This document shows positions 1-6,677 of a stretch of 64,000 nt of DNA, in pieces. The stretch comes from Terriglobus sp. RCC_193 (GTDB lineage Bacteria > Acidobacteriota > Terriglobia > Terriglobales > Acidobacteriaceae), in assembly GCF_041355105.1 (NCBI RefSeq), contig NZ_JBFUPK010000001.1, positions 186,001-250,000 on the forward strand, read 5' to 3'. The notes under the pieces are model-generated. The model was given only the letters and a program-made list of their open reading frames with translations, was not told where the DNA came from and made no database searches. The position numbers and the translations under genes were made by a program. Each line of letters opens with the position of its first letter. Positions within the stretch are counted from its first letter, which is position 1.

Positions 1-1
1 C

Positions 2-310
2 TACACGCATCACACCAGCTTTGATACGTACGAACGCATTTATGAGCCGGACATGCGTGAGGCCGCAGTGGAAGAAGCGCTGACGCTGTATTCGCTGGCG
101 AATGCAGACCAGATGGTGCCGCGTTGCTCGGCTGCGACAATGCCTGCGCCTCCTGTGCCGAATGCCCGTGTGATTGCTGCCAGGAAGAGCACGCTGCCAC
201 GCACGCCGGTGGAGGAGTTCATGCTGCCGGAAGGGGCGAAGGCTCCGGAACGTCCGAGTGCTTGCACTGCAGTGCAACCGAAAGAAGCTGCTCCGGTTTC
301 CTGGAAGTAG
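2..310 (+). CDS. C-terminal end of an M28-family-like metallopeptidase (5' truncated)
   Basis: The reading frame is open at the left edge and ends at TAG 308-310, leaving 102 codons. The visible part begins with YTHHTSFDTYERI, which resembles the last metal-ligand histidine segment of M28 aminopeptidases and carboxypeptidases (usually YHTxxDTxxxI). After it comes a helix-like stretch with LYSLANADQMVPR, where such proteins often finish. The last 50 residues are proline- and alanine-rich and look disordered. The metal-binding core and any signal peptide lie outside the window, so the assignment rests on one motif. A strong hairpin follows the stop codon. Confidence 0.5.
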   Translation, partial: YTHHTSFDTYERIYEPDMREAAVEEALTLYSLANADQMVPRCSAATMPAPPVPNARVIAARKSTLPRTPVEEFMLPEGAKAPERPSACTAVQPKEAAPVSWK

Positions 311-325
311 TTTTCATTCCTAACC

Positions 326-368
326 AAAGCAAAGAGGCCAGCCGGACATCGGCTGGCCTCTTTGCTTT
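326..368. terminator. Bidirectional rho-independent terminator
   Basis: Perfect inverted repeat: AAAGCAAAGAGGCCAGCCG pairs with CGGCTGGCCTCTTTGCTTT around a 5-nt loop. It sits 15 bp after the stop of the left-edge peptidase and 27 bp after the end of the convergent YjbQ gene, so it can serve both strands. Confidence 0.85.
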
Positions 369-395
369 CGGCTTTCGTGTCTGGTGTTGGCGAAG

Positions 396-812
396 TTATT
401 CGCCGATGAGGTGGAGGACGATCTCGCGCCAGTGCGGATGCGTGCGGTGTTCGAAGAGATAGATGCCTTGCCAGGTGCCTAAGACGAGATTGCCGTTGGC
501 CATTGGTATGGAGAGTTGCACCTGGGTTAAGGCGGTCTTCAGATGCGCGGGCATGTCGTCGGGGCCTTCGTCCGTGTGTTCGTAGGGGCCGTTCTCCGGG
601 GCGATGCGGCTGAAGTAGGACTTGAGATCGCGGCGCACGCTGGGGTCTGCGTTTTCCTGGATCAGCAGCGAAGCGGAAGTATGACGGCAGAAGACGGTGA
701 GAAGGCCGGTTTGCATCTGCTGGTTTCTGATCCATGCCTCGACGTTCGAGGTGAATTCGTAGAGGCCCTGGCCTCGGGTTGTGATTTCGAGTTTATGTAT
801 GGATTGCTTCAA
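396..812 (-). CDS. yjbQ: YjbQ/UPF0047 family enzyme (secondary thiamine-phosphate synthase type)
   Basis: 138 residues, the usual length for the family. Conserved blocks are visible: HTSASLLIQENADP near residue 44, YEHTDEGPDDMPAH near 77, and LGTWQGIYLFEHR near 111, with the family's conserved histidines. Members form small beta-barrel trimers; E. coli YjbQ has weak thiamine-phosphate synthase activity in vitro, but the physiological role is unsettled. It stands alone, convergent with the peptidase on its left, and is separated from the next minus-strand gene by a repeat-bearing gap and a terminator. The family call is secure and the reaction is not. Confidence 0.9.
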   Translation of the reverse strand: MKQSIHKLEITTRGQGLYEFTSNVEAWIRNQQMQTGLLTVFCRHTSASLLIQENADPSVRRDLKSYFSRIAPENGPYEHTDEGPDDMPAHLKTALTQVQLSIPMANGNLVLGTWQGIYLFEHRTHPHWREIVLHLIGE

Positions 813-966
813 GCGCCTGCCTCTGCTTTAAGGATATCTCTGTTACGAGATGCGTTCGAGGTGGCGGAAAGTTAGTTCGCGTTCCTAATCAGTTTCAGGT
901 ACTGCATGGGGCCGATTCCGTTCGTGGAGAATGCTTTGAGTGTCCTGGTGCATTGCAGAGGGCACA

Positions 967-1030
967 GAAGAATGCAGGTCCTTCGACTTCGCTCAGGATG
1001 ACGGCCTTTGGCCGTACGAGCTTCGCTGAG
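967..1030. repeat. Dispersed intergenic repeat, copy 1
   Basis: Contains CTTCGCTCAGGATGACGG followed by CCTTTGGCCGTACGAGCTTCG. The same core recurs four times at about 3015-3365 and twice at about 6356-6535, always between genes. GGCCTTTGGCC is a small palindrome, giving a REP-like unit. Confidence 0.8.
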
Positions 1031-1086
1031 ATACAAGGATGACGATTTTCGAATCGTAGGAGCTTTGCTTAGGAAGCAAGGCATAA

Positions 1087-1112
1087 AAAGGACGGGCCGA
1101 AGCCCGTCCTTT
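1087..1112 (-). terminator. Rho-independent terminator of the sugar phosphate isomerase-like gene
   Basis: On the minus strand, AAAGGACGGGC and GCCCGTCCTTT flank a TTCG tetraloop and run into TTTTTATGC. It lies 22 bp beyond the stop codon of the minus-strand gene 1135-2097. Confidence 0.9.
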
Positions 1113-1134
1113 CTGAGTGATACTGCGATACAAG

Positions 1135-2097
1135 TTACTTCAGCGAGTTGAGATACTTGTAGTCGACTTCGGCGGCCTGCATGGCGGGCATGCGGCTGTA
1201 GGGGCCTTCCTGTTCCACGAAGATGTGCTCGATGCCCTTGCCCTTTACGGTGGCGAAGATTTCCTTGTAGTTCACGACGCCGGTGCCGATCTCTGCACCC
1301 TTGGGTGCGTTGGGGCCGGTGGCGGCGCCGGGTTCGATGGCGAGGAAGTCCTTGATGTGCAGCATGCGGATGCGACCCGGATAACGGTTGATGTACTCGG
1401 AGGGTTTGTGGCCTGCGACGGTGATCCATCCGCAATCGATCTCGAAGAAAACCTTGTCCTTGTCGGTGTTCGAGATCAGATAGTCATAACCGGGCTTGCC
1501 GTTGTCGTCTGCGAATTCCATCGTGTGGTTGTGCGCGGCGAAGCGCAGACCGCTGGTCTTGGCTGCGGCGCCAACCTTGTTCATGGCTTCGGCGAGTGCC
1601 TTGAACTCGTCCGGTGTCATGGGTGCGAGCATGGTGCGCATGATCTTGGCCATGGCGGCGCGACGGTCATCCTGTGACATGCTGCTCATGTCCGGCATGG
1701 AGGAGGCAAGAATCTGCTTGGGCACGGATGACGTGGCGTAGGTGCAACCGAGCGTATGCGCGTCGTCGAATGCCTTGTTGAGGTTGTTCATGTCGAACTG
1801 CAGATGTGCGCTGGGACACTTGATGCCGTTGTCGTCGAAAATTTTGCGCAGGGCGGCGGCGGTCTTCGCGGAGCCGAAGCCGGCGGTTTCCACTTCCTTG
1901 TAGCCAATGGTGGCAAGCTGCTTGATGGTGGCTTCCGCATCCTTGCCCAGGTCAGCGTTCACCACATAAAGCTGGATGCCGATGGGCAGGCCGAGCGGTG
2001 TTGCCGAAGCAAAGCGTGGCATGGCGGCGGCCATAGCGGTGACGGCGGCAAGGCTGCCTGCGCGTCCAAGGAAGACTCTGCGTGTGATGTTGCTCAT
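1135..2097 (-). CDS. Tat-exported sugar phosphate isomerase/epimerase-like TIM-barrel protein
   Basis: 320 residues. The N-terminus TRRVFLGRAGSLAAV is a twin-arginine signal ending near MPRFASA, so the protein should fold in the cytoplasm and act in the periplasm. The rest is an AP-endonuclease-2/xylose-isomerase-like barrel: IGIQLYVVN at strand 1, CPSAHLQF, LRFAAHNHTMEF with candidate metal-binding His/Glu, FFEIDCGWITVAG, and MLHIKDF near the end. In Acidobacteria such secreted members are common and are presumed to act on sugars or inositols; the substrate cannot be read here. It ends at a TTCG-loop terminator. Monocistronic by spacing. Confidence 0.85.
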   Translation of the reverse strand: MSNITRRVFLGRAGSLAAVTAMAAAMPRFASATPLGLPIGIQLYVVNADLGKDAEATIKQLATIGYKEVETAGFGSAKTAAALRKIFDDNGIKCPSAHLQFDMNNLNKAFDDAHTLGCTYATSSVPKQILASSMPDMSSMSQDDRRAAMAKIMRTMLAPMTPDEFKALAEAMNKVGAAAKTSGLRFAAHNHTMEFADDNGKPGYDYLISNTDKDKVFFEIDCGWITVAGHKPSEYINRYPGRIRMLHIKDFLAIEPGAATGPNAPKGAEIGTGVVNYKEIFATVKGKGIEHIFVEQEGPYSRMPAMQAAEVDYKYLNSLK

Positions 2098-2181
2098 GGC
2101 TTGTAGACTCCAGCGTTATTGATAATGCGTTGACCCCGCCAACTGTAGACGTTTGGCGGGGTGTGGGGCAAGAGCAAGGCG

Positions 2182-2958
2182 TTACTTTGCGTGAAAAGTG
2201 AGGTTCGCTTCGGCCTTGCGGCTGGGCGCGATGGTGACCGTGGTTTCGACGGGCTCCATGTTTTCATGCCATGCGGTGACGGTGTAGGTGCCGGGCGGCA
2301 GGTTCGGCAGTTTGAATGTGCCGTCGTCGCCGGTGACTGCGAAGTAGGGGTGATCGACCACGCCGATGAAGGCGTGCATCCAGTCGTGGATGTTGCATTT
2401 GACCGGGATCATGACTTCTGCCTTGGTGAATTTGCGGTGCATGGGCGGATCGCCGGGGCCCTGCGAATGGTTCCACTCGCGGTTGTCATGCGGCATGGGA
2501 TGGATGTTGTGCGTGACGGGGTCAGAGTTGACGATGTCGAGCGTCTGGCCCGTTTGCAGACCGAGGACGCGGGGTTCGAACCAGCAGCCGGACTGGTCGA
2601 TGGTTACCGAGTCAGTGGGTGTGGCGAAGGCTTTGCCTTCGAGGCCTTTGGAGATGTAGACGAAGGCATTGGCGAGGTCGCCCTTTTTATCGACGAGCAG
2701 GGATGCGTCTTCGACCTTGCCGCCCTTGTGGGCCTTGGCGCAGGCGGGGTCGCTGCTCATGTCGATGAGTTTTGGCTTTGGCTTTGCGCCTTCGTACTTG
2801 ACGGTACCGGTGACGGTGCCTGCGGTGGCGGTGTCCACTTTGAAATATGTGGGTTCGGGCGGCTTGGTGGCGGCAGAGGTATCAGCGGTGCTTTGCGATT
2901 GTTTGCAACCGGTGATGGCGAGCAGGAGGAATGCGGCGGTACAGAGCTTGCGGTTCAT
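2182..2958 (-). CDS. Lipoprotein with cupredoxin-like and carboxypeptidase-regulatory-like domains
   Basis: 258 residues. AAFLLLAITGC is a lipobox with acylated Cys near residue 18, followed by a Ser/Thr linker. The middle region has NSDPVTHNIHPMP and later KCNIHDWMHAF, arranged like the His...Cys-x2-His-x2-Met ligands of blue copper proteins. The last 55 residues (GTFKLPNLPPGTYTVTAWH) form a carboxypeptidase-regulatory-like beta-sandwich. Likely a membrane-anchored periplasmic copper or electron-transfer protein; copper binding is inferred. It is followed by the Tat-exported protein after 84 bp and preceded by the repeat-rich gap. Confidence 0.75.
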   Translation of the reverse strand: MNRKLCTAAFLLLAITGCKQSQSTADTSAATKPPEPTYFKVDTATAGTVTGTVKYEGAKPKPKLIDMSSDPACAKAHKGGKVEDASLLVDKKGDLANAFVYISKGLEGKAFATPTDSVTIDQSGCWFEPRVLGLQTGQTLDIVNSDPVTHNIHPMPHDNREWNHSQGPGDPPMHRKFTKAEVMIPVKCNIHDWMHAFIGVVDHPYFAVTGDDGTFKLPNLPPGTYTVTAWHENMEPVETTVTIAPSRKAEANLTFHAK

Positions 2959-3070
2959 TGCGTTTGTTCCCTCGGTGGTTCAGACGCTTTTGCTTTCCTT
3001 GAGGATTGTAGTTGGCGGAGAAGAATGCCGGTCCTTCGGCTTCGCTCAGGATGACGGTCTTCGGCCGTAT

Positions 3071-3345
3071 GAGCTTCGCTTTCGCGAAGCTGGTTTTGGG
3101 TTTGTGGCTGGAAGAGATGGGCGGTATTGGCGCGATGAAGAGTGTTGGGATTCTTCGCTTTGCTCAGAATGACGGCCTTTGGCCGTAGGAGTTTCGCTTC
3201 GCTCAGGATGACGGCCTTTGGCCGTAAGAGCTTCGCTTTCGCGAAGCTTGGTTTTGGGTTTGTGGCTGGAAGAGGTGGGCGGTATTGGCGCGATGAAGTG
3301 TATTGGGATTCTTCGCTTTGCTCAGAATGACGGCCTTTGGCCGTA
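3071..3345. repeat. Two near-identical direct repeats of about 117 bp
   Basis: Copy A 3071-3187 and copy B 3228-3345 both start GAGCTTCGCTTTCGCGAAGC and end GGCCTTTGGCCGTA. They differ by a single-base insertion and a few substitutions, with 40 bp between them that is itself a repeat core. The start of each unit (GCTTCGCTTTCGCGAAGC) is a near-palindrome. Confidence 0.85.
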
Positions 3346-3410
3346 TGAGCTTCGCTGGACGAACTTCGTTCGTATGATCGAGGTGCTTCGTACTGTCTCG
3401 AAAGTTGCGC

Positions 3411-3480
3411 GATGCCCAGGTTAGCTTCGCGAACCTGGGGCACCCGGAATTACTTGTTCGCGAACCTGGAGTATTCCGGA
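3411..3480 (-). terminator. Tandem hairpins downstream of the cytochrome c peroxidase gene
   Basis: Hairpin 1 pairs CCCAGGTT (3415-3422) with AACCTGGG (3432-3439). Hairpin 2 pairs CCGGAAT (3444-3450) with ATTCCGG (3473-3479) and encloses the palindrome GTTCGCGAAC (3456-3465). They begin immediately after the stop codon of the minus-strand peroxidase. There is no U-tract, so they may be 3'-end-stabilising or REP-like rather than classical terminators. Confidence 0.5.
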
Positions 3481-3481
3481 G

Positions 3482-4555
3482 TTACTTGTTACTCGGTGGT
3501 GGACCGAGGTTGGGGGCCACGTCGCCAGTGAGGGCGTTGAGGAATTCGAGGAGGTCGGTGCGGTCCTGGCCGCTCATGTGGATCTTTTTCATCTCGGGGT
3601 CCAGGTATTGGTTGCTGTTGCCCTGGCCTGCGTAGAAGTCGATGACTTCTTTCAGTGTCTTCAGGCGACCGTTGTGCATGTATGGTGCGGTTTTTGCGAC
3701 GTTGCGTAGTGTGGGCGTTTTGAACGCGCCCTTGTCGGTGGCGATTTTGGTTTCGTGGAAGCGACCGACGTCGCTGAAGTCGCCTTCGTCGTCTACGCCT
3801 TCGCCGGTGTTGTGGAACTTGCCGTCGGTGAAGAGTGCGCCCTGCGGGCTGATGGTGTGGCAGGAGGCGCAGTTGCCGCCGTTGGGATTGAGGAAGACGG
3901 CGTAGCCGCGAAGCTGCGCTGGTGTCAGCGCGTTTTTGTTGCCGCCGAACTGGTATTGATCGAAGGGCGAGTTGCCGGTGAGCGCGGTGCGTTCAAAGCT
4001 GGCGAGTGCTGCTTCAACGCGTGCGATGTTCACGTCTTCTGAGCCGAATGCTTTCTTGAAGAGTGCACGATATGCGGGGTCGTCGCCGAGCTTGCTGACG
4101 TCGGCGGCGTGAGGCTGGCTCATCTCCACTGGATTGGCGATGGGGAAGGCGGCTTGTTCTTCGAGCGTGATGGCACGGCCATCCCAGAACTGGAAGGGGA
4201 GATATGCGGCGTTGAGAATGGTGGGCGCGTTGCGTGTGCCGAGTGCGCCGCGTACGCCGGTACTGACGTTCTTGCCGTCGGTGAAGTAATCGCGTGGATC
4301 ATGGCAACTGGCGCAGGAGAGTGTGTTGTCTACGCTGACGCGCCTGTCGTAGAAGAGGCGGCGGCCAAGGGCAATGGTGTCGGCGGTGGGCGGGTTGTTC
4401 TTCGGGATGGGAACAGGCGGCAGGCCGAGCAGCGGCTGGATATGAACTTCTGCGCCGATGGGGCGCGCGCTGACCTCCTCCTTCTTGCAGCCCGCAGAAA
4501 GAAGCAGCACGGCGAGGCAGAGGAGAACGCGAGAATGCTTTTGCGGATCCATCAT
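3482..4555 (-). CDS. Di-haem cytochrome c peroxidase (MauG/CcpA family) lipoprotein
   Basis: Start placed at ATG 4555, 5 nt after the cupin stop (a second ATG follows directly); 357 residues. A lipoprotein signal ends LLLSAGC. Two haem-binding motifs are seen: CASCHDP near residue 81 and CASCHTI near residue 229, with NTLSC and FHNTG contexts typical of bacterial di-haem peroxidases, followed by APYMHNG. The protein should sit in the periplasm on the membrane and reduce peroxide with electrons from cytochrome c or cupredoxins; a cupredoxin-like lipoprotein is encoded next along. Expected to be co-transcribed with the upstream cupin gene. Confidence 0.9.
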   Translation of the reverse strand: MMDPQKHSRVLLCLAVLLLSAGCKKEEVSARPIGAEVHIQPLLGLPPVPIPKNNPPTADTIALGRRLFYDRRVSVDNTLSCASCHDPRDYFTDGKNVSTGVRGALGTRNAPTILNAAYLPFQFWDGRAITLEEQAAFPIANPVEMSQPHAADVSKLGDDPAYRALFKKAFGSEDVNIARVEAALASFERTALTGNSPFDQYQFGGNKNALTPAQLRGYAVFLNPNGGNCASCHTISPQGALFTDGKFHNTGEGVDDEGDFSDVGRFHETKIATDKGAFKTPTLRNVAKTAPYMHNGRLKTLKEVIDFYAGQGNSNQYLDPEMKKIHMSGQDRTDLLEFLNALTGDVAPNLGPPPSNK

Positions 4556-4559
4556 GTAG

Positions 4560-4973
4560 TTAGACGCTTTGTGCCTCGACACCTTTGGCAAGCCACTTCG
4601 AGAAATAGAACGTCATGGGTGTACTGCCGGTGTTGGTGATGCCGTGGAGCGTGTTGGCGGCGCAGTACGCAATGGCTCCCGGGCCAACCTGTGTTGTGAC
4701 GCCGTCAACTTCGATGATGCCGGTGCCGGTGGCGACGATCATGGTCTCTTCTTCCGGATGACGATGCGGCGGATGAGGCGAGGCGCCGGGATCAAGCACG
4801 CACATGCCGGTGCAGAGCGTGCTGAGGTGGCCGGTGGGGCCGTTGTAGTGCACGTATGCCGCAGTGCCGGGCGCTGCTCCCACGGCTGGAAGGCTTTCAC
4901 AGGTGATGACACCGTCGGCGAGAAGTGGCGCGTCGGTTATGGTTTCAATGTGCGTGATGGCGGCTTCGCTCAT
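4560..4973 (-). CDS. Cupin-domain protein
   Basis: 137 residues forming a single conserved beta-barrel. The first cupin motif is visible as GASPHPPHRHPEEETMIVATG and the second as the segment GPGAIAYCAANTLHGITNTG, so the usual His/His/Glu/His metal site is present. No signal peptide. The stop codon is 5 nt before the start of the peroxidase lipoprotein, so the two are probably one transcript. Cupins of this size range from dioxygenases to ligand sensors; the substrate is unknown. Confidence 0.85.
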   Translation of the reverse strand: MSEAAITHIETITDAPLLADGVITCESLPAVGAAPGTAAYVHYNGPTGHLSTLCTGMCVLDPGASPHPPHRHPEEETMIVATGTGIIEVDGVTTQVGPGAIAYCAANTLHGITNTGSTPMTFYFSKWLAKGVEAQSV

Positions 4974-5048
4974 GATTTGCTCCGGGTGGCCAGTATAGCT
5001 GTGCGCTTTCGCAACTGCGGAGAGAGGAAAGACGTCAGAGTGTGACAG

Positions 5049-6320
5049 ATGCCGGTTGAGTTATCCCATGGACTGCTGATTGCGATTGTTGCGGCGAGCA
5101 TTTTGCTGATGCTGGTGCGGCCTAAGAACCTGCCGGAGGTTTGGTGGGTGGGGCCGGGTGCGCTGCTGCTGGTGGTGCTGCGGCTGGTGCCGCTGAAGAC
5201 GGCGGGCAAGGCCGTTGCTGAAGGCAGCGATGTGTATCTGTTCCTGATCGGCATGATGTTGCTGAGCGAACTGGCGAAGGACAATGGCGTGTTCGGGTGG
5301 CTTTCGACGCACGCGGTGCTGGGTGCGCATGGGAAGCGGTCGCGGCTGTTTGCGCTGATGTATGGCGTAGGTACGGTTGTGACCATCTGCATGAGTAACG
5401 ACGCAACTGCCGTGGTGTTGACGCCTGCGGTGCTGGCCGCGGTGAAGAAGGCGAAGGTGCCGCCGCTGCCTTACCTGTTTGCGTGCGCCATGATTGCGAA
5501 TGCAGCGTCGTTTGTGTTGCCGATTTCGAATCCCGCGAACCTGGTGGTGTTTGGTGCGCACATGCCGCCGCTGGGTCAGTGGCTGGCTTCGTTTGGTGTG
5601 CCTTCGGTGTTGTCGATTGCGGCGACTTATTTTGTGTTGCGCTGGTATTTTCGCGACGATCTTCGCGATGGCATTGCGCATGAGCCGAAAACCGTTTTGT
5701 TGGCATGGAACGCCAAGGTGGTGTTGGCTGGATTGCTGCTGGTGATTGCGGTGTTGCTGGTGGCGTCGGGGCTGGGATGGCAGCTTGGTTTGCCGACGTG
5801 CGTTGCGGCATGTGTTGTGGTGGCAGCGGTGTCGTTGATTGCGAAGAAGAGTCCGCTGCCGATGCTGAAGGAGATCAGTTGGACGACGCTGCTACTGGTG
5901 GCTGCGCTGTTTGTGATGGTGCGTGCGGTGGAGGCGATTGGCGCGCTGGACTATGCCGTGGCGGCGATGCGATGGGCTACGCATCTGCCTGTGGTAGCTG
6001 GCGCTTTTGTGGTGAGCTTTGTGGTGGGTGTGGGGAACAACATCATCAACAATCTTCCGCTGGGCTTGATTGCGGGAGCCACCATGCAGACGGCGCAGGT
6101 GCAGGGTGTTCTATCGCATGCGGTATTGATTGGCGTGGACCTGGGGCCGAATTTTTCTGTTACCGGATCGCTGGCTACGATCCTCTGGTTGCTGGCGATT
6201 CGTAAGGAAGGCATGCATGTGAGCGCATGGGATTTTCTGAAGGCTGGTGCGATTGCCATGCCTGTGGCGATGGTGGCCGCGGTGTGTGGGTTGTTGTTGG
6301 TGCATTCCCTCGGGGGATGA
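5049..6320 (+). CDS. ArsB/NhaD-type (SLC13-like) anion or ion transporter
   Basis: 423 residues and about 11 membrane segments. Signatures are MSNDATAVVLTPAV near residue 117 and NAASFVLPISNPANLVVF near 154, the paired re-entrant-loop motifs of the ArsB/NhaD ion-transporter superfamily; the second half has VGNNIINNLPLGL and GVDLGPNFSVTGSLATILWL. The family includes arsenite efflux pumps (ArsB) and Na+/H+ antiporters. No arsR, arsC or arsA lies nearby, so an arsenic role is not supported by context. Divergent from the cupin gene, 75 bp away. Confidence 0.85.
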   Translation: MPVELSHGLLIAIVAASILLMLVRPKNLPEVWWVGPGALLLVVLRLVPLKTAGKAVAEGSDVYLFLIGMMLLSELAKDNGVFGWLSTHAVLGAHGKRSRLFALMYGVGTVVTICMSNDATAVVLTPAVLAAVKKAKVPPLPYLFACAMIANAASFVLPISNPANLVVFGAHMPPLGQWLASFGVPSVLSIAATYFVLRWYFRDDLRDGIAHEPKTVLLAWNAKVVLAGLLLVIAVLLVASGLGWQLGLPTCVAACVVVAAVSLIAKKSPLPMLKEISWTTLLLVAALFVMVRAVEAIGALDYAVAAMRWATHLPVVAGAFVVSFVVGVGNNIINNLPLGLIAGATMQTAQVQGVLSHAVLIGVDLGPNFSVTGSLATILWLLAIRKEGMHVSAWDFLKAGAIAMPVAMVAAVCGLLLVHSLGG

Positions 6321-6553
6321 AGCTTTCTTCGTTTTCCTGAGACGTTGTAGAGGATTGAGAGGAATGCAGGTCCTTCAGCTACGCTTCGCTTCGTTCAGGA
6401 TGACGGCCCTTGGCCGTATGAGCTTCGCAAGGCGAAGCTGGCTTTGATTTGTGGCTCGAAGGATTGAGCGTTTTCGTTGCGTGAAGCTGCGTTGGGATTC
6501 TTCGCTGCGCTCAGAATGACGGCCTTTGGCCGTTTGATCGCACTAATATGCGA

Positions 6554-6584
6554 TGCCCCAGGTTAGCTTCGCGAACCTGGGGCA
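6554..6584. repeat. Hairpin module shared with 3414-3441
   Basis: TGCCCCAGGTT (6554-6564) pairs perfectly with AACCTGGGGCA (6574-6584) around AGCTTCGCG. The same hairpin, one C shorter, lies at 3414-3441; both follow a run of GGATGACGG repeats and end in GGGGCACC. Confidence 0.85.
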
Positions 6585-6604
6585 CCTGGTTTATGTCTGA
6601 TGAT

Positions 6605-6637
6605 CCCACGTCTCAGAAGCGAGACGTGGGGCACCCA
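6605..6637. repeat. Second hairpin with the same GGGGCACCC tail
   Basis: CCCACGTCTC (6605-6614) pairs with GAGACGTGGG (6621-6630) around AGAAGC, followed by GCACCCA. The stem differs from the preceding hairpin but the flanking tail is the same, suggesting a modular REP-like family. Confidence 0.75.
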
Positions 6638-6642
6638 CCAAA

Positions 6643-6677
6643 AGCTAAAGGCTAAGAGCTAACAGCCAAAAGCTAAA
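6643..6677. repeat. Five tandem 7-bp units overlapping the pckG stop codon
   Basis: AGCTAAA, GGCTAAG, AGCTAAC, AGCCAAA, AGCTAAA in direct succession. The pckG stop codon (minus strand TAG, 6673-6675) lies inside the last unit, so the array could have shaped the end of the protein. Confidence 0.8.

Larger units (their letters stand above)
813..1134. other. Intergenic region with one dispersed-repeat copy and a terminator
   Basis: No convincing gene. It holds one copy of the GGATGACGG-type repeat (about 967-1030), a shorter imperfect echo of it (about 1028-1065), and the terminator of the sugar phosphate isomerase-like gene at 1087-1112. Short ORFs crossing it are made of repeat sequence. Confidence 0.7.
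2959..3481. repeat. Repeat-rich intergenic region (dispersed repeats, 117-bp direct repeat, hairpins)
   Basis: Between about 3015 and 3365 four copies of the GGATGACGG/GAATGACGG repeat core alternate with spacer sequence. A block of about 117 bp at 3071-3187 recurs nearly unchanged at 3228-3345. From 3411 two hairpins follow, ending next to the stop codon of the cytochrome c peroxidase. Short ORFs on both strands are translations of the repeat and are not credible genes. Confidence 0.85.
6321..6672. repeat. Intergenic region with dispersed repeats, two hairpins and a 7-bp tandem repeat
   Basis: Between the convergent ArsB-like and pckG genes. Two repeat cores lie at about 6370-6422 and 6498-6533, arranged like the 2959-3481 block but more diverged. 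They are followed by hairpins at 6554-6584 and 6605-6630 and by five 7-bp units at 6643-6677. No gene is supported. Confidence 0.8.

Noticed and set aside
40-735. 231-codon minus-strand frame at the left edge
   Set aside because: It crosses a strong terminator and overlaps the YjbQ gene and the peptidase tail; the product is Arg/Pro-rich as expected for an off-frame translation.
3071-3345. Direct repeats considered as a CRISPR array
   Set aside because: Only two long units, a spacer made of the same repeat core, and no cas genes.
2955-3443. 162-codon minus-strand frame with repeated SKAKNP/ERSRRT segments
   Set aside because: It consists of the translated dispersed repeat; the apparent protein repeats are DNA repeats, not a gene.
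5049-6320. Arsenic resistance operon
   Set aside because: Only the ArsB/NhaD-type transporter is present; no regulator, reductase or ATPase partner nearby.
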